Position numbers and translations under genes: made by a program. 64,000 nucleotides of DNA from Desarmillaria ectypa. Its lineage: Eukaryota; Basidiomycota; Agaricomycetes; Agaricales; Physalacriaceae. How positions within the stretch are numbered: position 1 is the stretch's first letter; every line of letters starts with the position of its first letter. Shown one piece after another: positions 58,093-64,000 of this stretch. The notes beneath the pieces were generated by a model that saw only the letters and a program-made list of their open reading frames with translations, was not told where the DNA came from and did not search any database. The stretch covers positions 2,356,001 through 2,420,000 of the forward strand of contig JAUDYN010000002.1 in assembly GCA_030407005.1 (NCBI GenBank), written 5' to 3'.

Positions 58093-61000
58093 TTAGAACA
58101 AACCCACAACCCTACCAGACTCGGGGTCTAAACCAACTTCCCAGAATCCTGTATATTGCTCCATGGGCAATTCATTGTAGAGAAATTAGCTACCCACCTG
58201 GACGTGTTCCTAGGCCCGGCATGGTTTGCATGTCTCCGAGGATAGGGTACAAGAAACCTGCACCAGCCGATAGCCGCACTGACCGAACAGGAATTGTAAA
58301 GCCTGTAAAGATAACGTGTATTCGTGAGACGACGAAGGAAGGTGAAGATAAGAGAACACACCTGTTGGCACTCCTTTGAGTTTAGGATCATGGGAGAACG
58401 AGTACTGGGTCTTGGCCATGCAGACTGGGAAGGGATGAGGCGACGCTATCAAATGTTAGTAGTAGAAACTCACTAGGAAGGCTTTGATAGCCTTGACGGG
58501 TATAGGTATCAATTTGTTTCTGAGCGAGCTCACTAAGCTCAATGCCATCTGCGCCATAGATTTCTTTGGATATGATAGAAATCTTTTCAGAGATCGGTAA
58601 ATCCAAATCGTAGAGATATCTGAATTGCGAAGGACCTTCACAGGTGGCAATCACAACTTCGGCTAAAGCACGAGCACCAGCGCCACCTTCAGCCCAATGG
58701 TTGCTCACAACAGCAGCATCGGCACCTCCAGCAAGAGCCTCATCGCGAACAAGAGCAAGCTCTGCTGGTGTGTCGGATCTAGATGACCAGATTCAATAAC
58801 GCTCTCAAGCGTGATAAACAAGCCACTCACGCAAACTGGTTAATGGCGACCAAGACCTTGATTCCAAATTTCTTGGAGTTTTGGATGTGCTTGACCAAGT
58901 TCTTGCATCCCTCCTTTAATGTAACAAGGTCCTCCTTGGTATATGTCTCGTGGAGAGGCTTTCCAGGTGTCACGTCAGGTCCGCCGCCATGCATTTTTAG
59001 GGCACGGGTGGTCGCAACAACGACAGTCGCGTCAGGCATAAGGCCGCTGACTCGACACTTGATGTTGCAGAATTTCTCCATCCCCATATCAGCCCCGAAA
59101 CCACTCTCGGTGAGGACATAGCCGACGCGATCAGAGGAATCGCCTTCCTCGGTACCCGCCAGCTTGAGGGCTACACGATCAGCAAGAATGGAAGAGTTGC
59201 CATGAGCGATGTTAGCAAAAGGTCCCGCATGGACAAAAACTGGAGTTCCCTACAGCCGTGATAAATAAAGCAACTCGAAACCAGTATGAGATTAAGACCT
59301 GTAGAGTTTGCATCAAATTGGGCTTGATAGCATCCTTGAGAAGAACAGCGAGAGCGCCTGAAACACCAATATCGTCGGCGGTAATAGCGTCCCCTTGTTT
59401 GCTTGTGGCGACCACCATCGCTCCAAGACGTTTCTTCATATCTTCAAGACCAGTAGTAAGCGCTAGGACAGCCATGCATTCGCTCGCTACAGCAATATCA
59501 AACCCAGTAACACGCTCATGTCCCAGCTCAGTGGAATTCTGGCCAATTGTAATCTTCCGCAAAAAGCGGTCATTAGTGTCAAGAACCCGGTTCCATGTGA
59601 TTGTATCCAGATCGACATCAAGACGAGCAAAGCGAGTGATTTCTTCGGGTGTCAAAGAGTTCGGATCGGTCTTATCGATACCCAACTTTTTCAGACGCTT
59701 GAACATCAAGGACGCAAATTCGCGTTTACCCTTCTTCGTAGGAACTAGACGGCTGAAAAGGGCCTAAAATAGACTTGAGCTGCCTTTCTCTTCCGATCTT
59801 TATGAGCAAACCTTGTCTGATTGTGTGGCCTCATGGAATATGCGAGCATCGAGGGCAGCCGCTAGATTACTTTTAGTTCATATATAGGCAAGGAGCAGTA
59901 GGCATACCGAGTAGGTTATTCGCCGCTGTCACGGCATGGATATCACCGGTTAGATGAAGGTTGAACTGCAACCCAGGTCAGAAAAAAATGTGCACATGGA
60001 ATGCAAACGAGATTTTTACTTCATCCATGGGAATAACTTGACTGTAACCTCCACCTGCAGCACCGCCCTTAATTCCAAAGGTAGGTCCTTGACTCGATTG
60101 ACGGACACATGCAAACGCTGGTCGCCCCAATTCGGCACCCAATGCTTGGGCCAGACCGATTGTCGTCGTAGATTTGCCTTCCCCAAGCGGTGTAGGAGTA
60201 ATCCTGTAGCAAATTAGCTGCCAGTGGCCGCGTCATTGCGACTAGACGTACCCAGAGATTACGATGTATTTTCCATCCTTACGATGAGCTAGGCGATCCA
60301 GAACGCTAAGTTCGATTTTAGCTTTGTATTTTCCATAACTTTCCACTTCATCCGGAAGCAGTCCCAATTCCTTTGCGAGTTCGGCAACAGGTTTTGGCGT
60401 CTGTGCCATGGCAATTTCGATGTCACTGGGGGCTTTCTCAAGAATTTTGAGCTTCAATGGTTTCACTTTCCTATCTCTGGACTTTTGCCACAGTCGTTCG
60501 GCAGACTTCAAAGTGTTTTCCATAAGCATTGCGACGGTCATGGGGCCAACACCGCCTGGTACAGGTGTGATAAATGAGGCAACCCCAAATGCGGTGGAGT
60601 ATTCCACATCTCCGACAAGACGCTGACCGGACTTCTTGGTGGCATCTGACAACTTGTTGGTACGAATAATGCAATACATCTCGAACTTACCAGGAACATA
60701 ATTGATGCCAACGTCAATGACAACGGCACCAGGCTTAATCCAAGACCCTTTAACGAATTCTGGTTTACCAATGGCGGCTACGAGGATATCGGCGGTTTTG
60801 ATCTTCGGTAATGCTCAAGTATTGATAATAAAGTATAGAGCTGCACACATACAATTGATTCGATGTCCCTTGTCCGGCTGTGACATTGGGTGACCGTCGC
60901 ATCTTTGTGTCTGAGCATCGAGGCCACAGGACTTCCCACGATATCACTACGACCAAGTACGACAGCATGGGCACCAGATATCGAGATGCCGGTGGTTTCC

Positions 61001-61573
61001 AGCAGTCGAATGACTGCAGAAGGCGTGCCAGGGGCGAAGATAGGATCAGAAGCCCGAGATGAAAGGTGGCCAATATTGTATGCGTGGAATCTATGGTGCC
61101 GTTCAAAGATCACAGACAAATACGCGTTAAGTGACCACGCACCCGTCTACATCCTTCTCGGGGCTGACTGCCTCAGTCACTAGTCTTTCGCCCTCGGGAG
61201 AGACATGCTCGCCCAAAGGCAGTTGCACCAGAATGCCGCTAATGCTCTCGTCGTCATTGAGACGCTTAATGGCCTCTACAACCTCGTCGACGGTAGCCTC
61301 AGCAGGAAGCGCGACATGCTTGAACTTGATGCCGACTTCCTTTGCAGCCTTTGACTTCATCCGGACATATGTTGATGAGTCCGGGCGCTGGCCGGCCTGA
61401 ATGATGGCCAGCTGGGGCTGAAATCGCGGGAATGTTGTTTGCTTCGTCTTGATGCGGGCTGCTACTCCTTCGCGAACAGATCTGTAGAAAGTGAGTCAGA
61501 TACAACGACAAGTAGCGTAGCAATAGCGCACTTAGCAATGGCCGTGCCGTCGATTTTGGTTGCAGAACTAGCC
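58093..61573 (-). CDS. ADE3: Trifunctional C1-tetrahydrofolate synthase
   Basis: A multi-exon gene ending in TAA 58093-58095, about 940 residues from the cytosolic-type ATG at 61573 ([20 protein letters not shown]). The N-terminal dehydrogenase/cyclohydrolase domain has [14 protein letters not shown] (catalytic Lys in the family), [15 protein letters not shown] and the NADP motif [14 protein letters not shown], then [15 protein letters not shown]. The C-terminal formyl-THF synthetase domain (from about residue 310) has the P-loop [39 protein letters not shown] and [13 protein letters not shown]. The enzyme interconverts 5,10-methylene-, methenyl- and 10-formyl-THF and makes formyl-THF from formate for purine synthesis. 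An upstream in-frame ATG at 61698 would add a basic leader. The divergent GrpE gene starts at 61950. Confidence 0.92.
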
Positions 61574-61949
61574 ATCGTACGACGAGGAAGACGAAAAGCG
61601 AGATACGGATAATCGCGCGCGATGTGCCCTTTTCGGAGAGCCGTGTTGTTTGCATTGGTTTGGTAAAATTGCCGTAAACGCCGAACTTTGGTGAGCATAT
61701 TGGCAGTTGGCTATAATATGACAGAAATAAGCATATGCGAGACAGAGAAAAGACCATTAAGGTAGTAAAAATCCAAGAATCCAAGAAATCCCGGGACTTT
61801 TTTTTGCAGGCTGACTCGAAAGAGCGAAGGCGGTAAGTAACACGGAAGAAAAATCAATGGAAAAAATTTCGTTGCGTGCAGGATCCGGATATTCCCACGA
61901 TCGTCCCACAAAATTTACCCAATCCCGGTTGGCCACCAACTCAGCGACG
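61574..61949. promoter_or_regulatory. Divergent promoter, C1-THF synthase and GrpE
   Basis: 376 bp. The part next to C1-THF synthase is open in frame back to an ATG at 61698. An in-frame ATG for GrpE lies at 61857 too. T-rich and A-rich runs at about 61797-61806. Confidence 0.45.
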
Positions 61950-62791
61950 ATGAGCTCGTATTCCCTTCAGCTCCTTCGTTCCTGTACGGCTTCGCTGTCG
62001 TCCAGAACCCTTGCACGTTCTGCCGCTTTCACACATCCCTCTTCGACGTTTCGCGGGCGGCGTCATTATTCCGATGTAAATAACGCAGGAGCAAAGCCAG
62101 AGGCAGCTGAAGAGGTGAAGGAGGAGGGGAAGGAAGGGGAAGCCGCACCCGCTGAAAAGCCCCAGTGTGCAGAAGAGCTCGCAAAACTGAAGACGAAGGA
62201 GGAGGAAGTCGTTGACTTGACCGTATGTTCCCGGTTGTCTTGGCTAGCGCTGAAGCTGACGAAAGAGTCCAGGGACGGCTGCGGTACCTACAAGCAGACT
62301 TTCTAAACTTTCAGCGGAATGCTGCTCGAGAAAAGGAGCAGACCCGGGACTTCGCTATCACTCGCTTTGCCTCTGACTTGCTTGAGACAGTCGACGTCCT
62401 CACGCTGGCATTGAAGTCGGTGCCTGCGTCTCTTATCGAACCCCCGACAACTGAGGACAAGCCTCTCTCCGACGAATCATCTATTCCTTCATCACATCAT
62501 TCACCTGAAGCATCCGCTTTGACAAAACCTCCCGAAGCTCACCTTCGTGAGCTCTACACTGGTGTCGAATTGACCCAGCGTCAGCTTCTCCAGACTCTCT
62601 TCAAATATCATGTTAAACCTTTTGATCCTACCGGCGACCCATTCGATCCTAATCGTCACGAAGCGCTCTACCAAGCGCCAATACCAGGGAAGGAGGCCGG
62701 GACAGTTATTGATTGCCAGAAAAATGGATATACCATAAAAGATCGTGTTCTTAGAGCAGCGCAGGTTGGAGTAGCGCAGGAGATATCATAA
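61950..62791 (+). CDS. MGE1: Mitochondrial GrpE nucleotide exchange factor
   Basis: Two exons, 61950-62222 and 62273-62791, total 792 nt (263 residues). The first 40 residues are an Arg/Ser-rich presequence without acids (MSSYSLQLLRSCTASLSSRTL..RGRRHYSD). An acidic and Ala-rich linker and a coiled coil follow (ELAKLKTKEEEVVDL), then GRLRYLQADFLNFQRNAAREKEQTRDFAI, the central GrpE helix, and the C-terminal beta domain with NRHEALYQAP and KNGYTIKDRVLRAAQVGVA. The protein releases ADP from mitochondrial Hsp70 in the matrix during import and folding. The splice at GTATGT..TCCAG joins DLT to GRLRYL in frame. An insertion rich in Ser and Pro near residue 160 is longer than in yeast. An earlier Met at 61857 exists but would put acid and Gly residues first. 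Confidence 0.9.
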
Positions 62792-62892
62792 TCCATGGGT
62801 AACGCCTTTGATCCTTATGTCGGGGAATGGCGAGGTTATTCTATTAAGATGTACCCAAGATACTAGAACATAGTGTAGTTAGTACCTGCTAA

Positions 62893-64000
62893 TCAACGAA
62901 TCTCTACTCCGAACTGCTCCTTCAGCCGAAAGACTACCTCCTGTTGGACCAAGTTTGCTTCTTCATTCGACAGAGAGCTGTAGGAGCGTTGGACAACATA
63001 ATGAATGCACACAAGCCAAGACTTACCGATCCATAGACCGATAGTTTATTCGATAACAAAGGCTCGTCCGATTCGTTTTGGGGTGCACAAATGAGTCGAT
63101 CTAGTTCGGTGTTGAGTATCGACGTTTAGGCTGCAGATACAAGTCATCACCTTCTTTATATCTTCGACAAGATCCCCAGCAACATCCCGGACAAGATCGC
63201 AGAAGTCATTTTCATGAAGGCTGATATCTTGGGCGGTCCAGAAACTGACATCCTTGAAGCATGAGGGGTACTTGGAGTAGGGCTTGAATTTGTTAATTTC
63301 TCCTTGCTTGAATTGGGATAAAAACCGAGTATCGGTGGACCAGAACAGGCGAATATCAGGGATCGAATAGAGGACCATCGCAATTCGCTCTAGACCCAAT
63401 CCAAAAGCCCAGCCAATCTTATGAGGAACATCTGGTAAGACATGAGCAACGAATACCGTGAGATGGCACTTGGAATACGCACTAGCAGTATCCAAAGTGG
63501 CCTGTCGCACTACACCACACCCCAAAATTTCTAACCATTTGCCTCCAAAGAACACTTCGACCTCAAAGCTGGGACTCGTGAAAGGGAAATACGTCTCGAT
63601 CCAGCGCACCCTTAATGGGTTTTCTTTCGTTGCGCCGCCAACACCACTGAAAAGATGTAGAATCATGCTGTTCAGTGACAGCTTCAAATTTTTTGCGACC
63701 AGCTCGGAACAACGAGGATCATGCATTGGTTGGGCTGGATTCACGGGGGAAAGATGGGGCACGTCCTCAATGACAATGTTTGACCGGGTCAAGTGGCTGG
63801 ACAGGCGTTCGTTGTCATCCTCGACCTCCTTCATGCCGGACGCGTCGGCAGGCCAGATGCGCGCACCCTCCATCTGGTGGAACACAGGATAATGCGATCC
63901 GTCTATTTCATCGCGGCGGTACACGTCTGCGGTCAACAGCCACTGCGTCTTCCCCTGCGCAAAGACTTCGACTTCGTGCGCTGAGGTATGTGTCCGTAAC
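62893..64000 (-). CDS. MSF1: Mitochondrial phenylalanyl-tRNA synthetase (5' end beyond window)
   Basis: The sequence enters at the right edge reading [13 protein letters not shown], and runs through [44 protein letters not shown] and [30 protein letters not shown], the class II motif 2 and motif 3 regions of PheRS. A C-terminal anticodon-binding (FDX-ACB) domain follows ([56 protein letters not shown]) and ends [27 protein letters not shown] at TGA 62893-62895. The single-chain layout with fused FDX-ACB domain is the mitochondrial enzyme. It charges mitochondrial tRNA-Phe. Introns: 63482-63432 (51 nt, stop-free, in frame), one after DIKK and one after SMDR. The N-terminus and presequence lie outside the window. 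Confidence 0.92.

Noticed and set aside
1..64000. tRNA genes and CRISPR arrays
   Set aside because: I looked for tRNA B-box words (GGTTCGAATCC-like) and regular spacer repeats on both strands and saw none with a matching A box or regular spacing.

Overview
This window looks like nuclear DNA of a mushroom-forming basidiomycete (Agaricomycetes). The genes are packed on both strands and cut by many 45-60 nt introns with GTRNGT donors and (C/T)AG acceptors. The gene set is typical of that group: a DUF6534 membrane protein, an intron-rich FKS glucan synthase and a GH5-like secreted protein of mushroom type. I saw no tRNA or rRNA gene, no CRISPR array and no intact transposon. All coordinates and joins come from reading the sequence and aligning by eye to remembered families; no search was run.

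Layout. 1-2680: Ser/Pro-rich nuclear-type protein (-), running off the left edge. 2916-3558: PAP2/dolichyldiphosphatase-like enzyme (+). 3669-4777: DNAJC9-like J-protein (+). About 5000-5444: doubtful small gene (-). 5794-6369: dual-specificity phosphatase (+). 7021-10409: FHIP/RAI16 adaptor (-). 10873-12471: coiled-coil protein (+). 13535-15488: Zn2Cys6 transcription factor (-). 15489-19931: gene-poor stretch with repeats and a damaged DUF6534 gene (-). 19932-25896: beta-1,3-glucan synthase FKS (-). 26322-28709: LRR-like hypothetical (+). 28844-30430: PTC7-type PP2C (+). 30624-32114: mitochondrial TPR protein (-). 33077-35523: GH5-like secreted protein (+). 36333-39718: RAD3/XPD helicase (+). 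41472-44737: YME1-type i-AAA protease (-). 44830-46030: GCIP-like protein (+). 46608-47925: charged nuclear protein (-). 48051-50466: PNGase A-like amidase (-). 50839-51831: Pmp3/SNA3-like membrane protein (-). 52120-54078: C2H2 zinc-finger factor (+). 54378-55708: fructose-1,6-bisphosphatase (+). 56088-57532: short-chain dehydrogenase (-). 58093-61573: trifunctional C1-THF synthase (-). 61950-62791: mitochondrial GrpE (+). 62893-64000: mitochondrial PheRS (-), running off the right edge.

How the genes relate. This is a housekeeping segment, not a biosynthetic or defence cluster. Several products act in mitochondria (PTC7, a TPR membrane protein, YME1, GrpE, PheRS, and possibly a second form of C1-THF synthase), but they are scattered and need not be co-regulated. 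FKS and the GH5-like protein concern the cell wall; PNGase A acts on secreted glycoproteins.

Most worth a second look: the GH5-like protein lacks both expected catalytic glutamates; the C1-THF synthase has an in-frame upstream start that adds a mitochondrial-type leader; two related repeats that can be read as decayed Myb-like domains bracket the Zn2Cys6 gene; the DUF6534 gene carries an in-frame stop; PTC7 has 15-nt and 11-nt micro-exons; and several stop-free introns of length divisible by three hide inside long open frames. I found no convincing undescribed multi-gene system.
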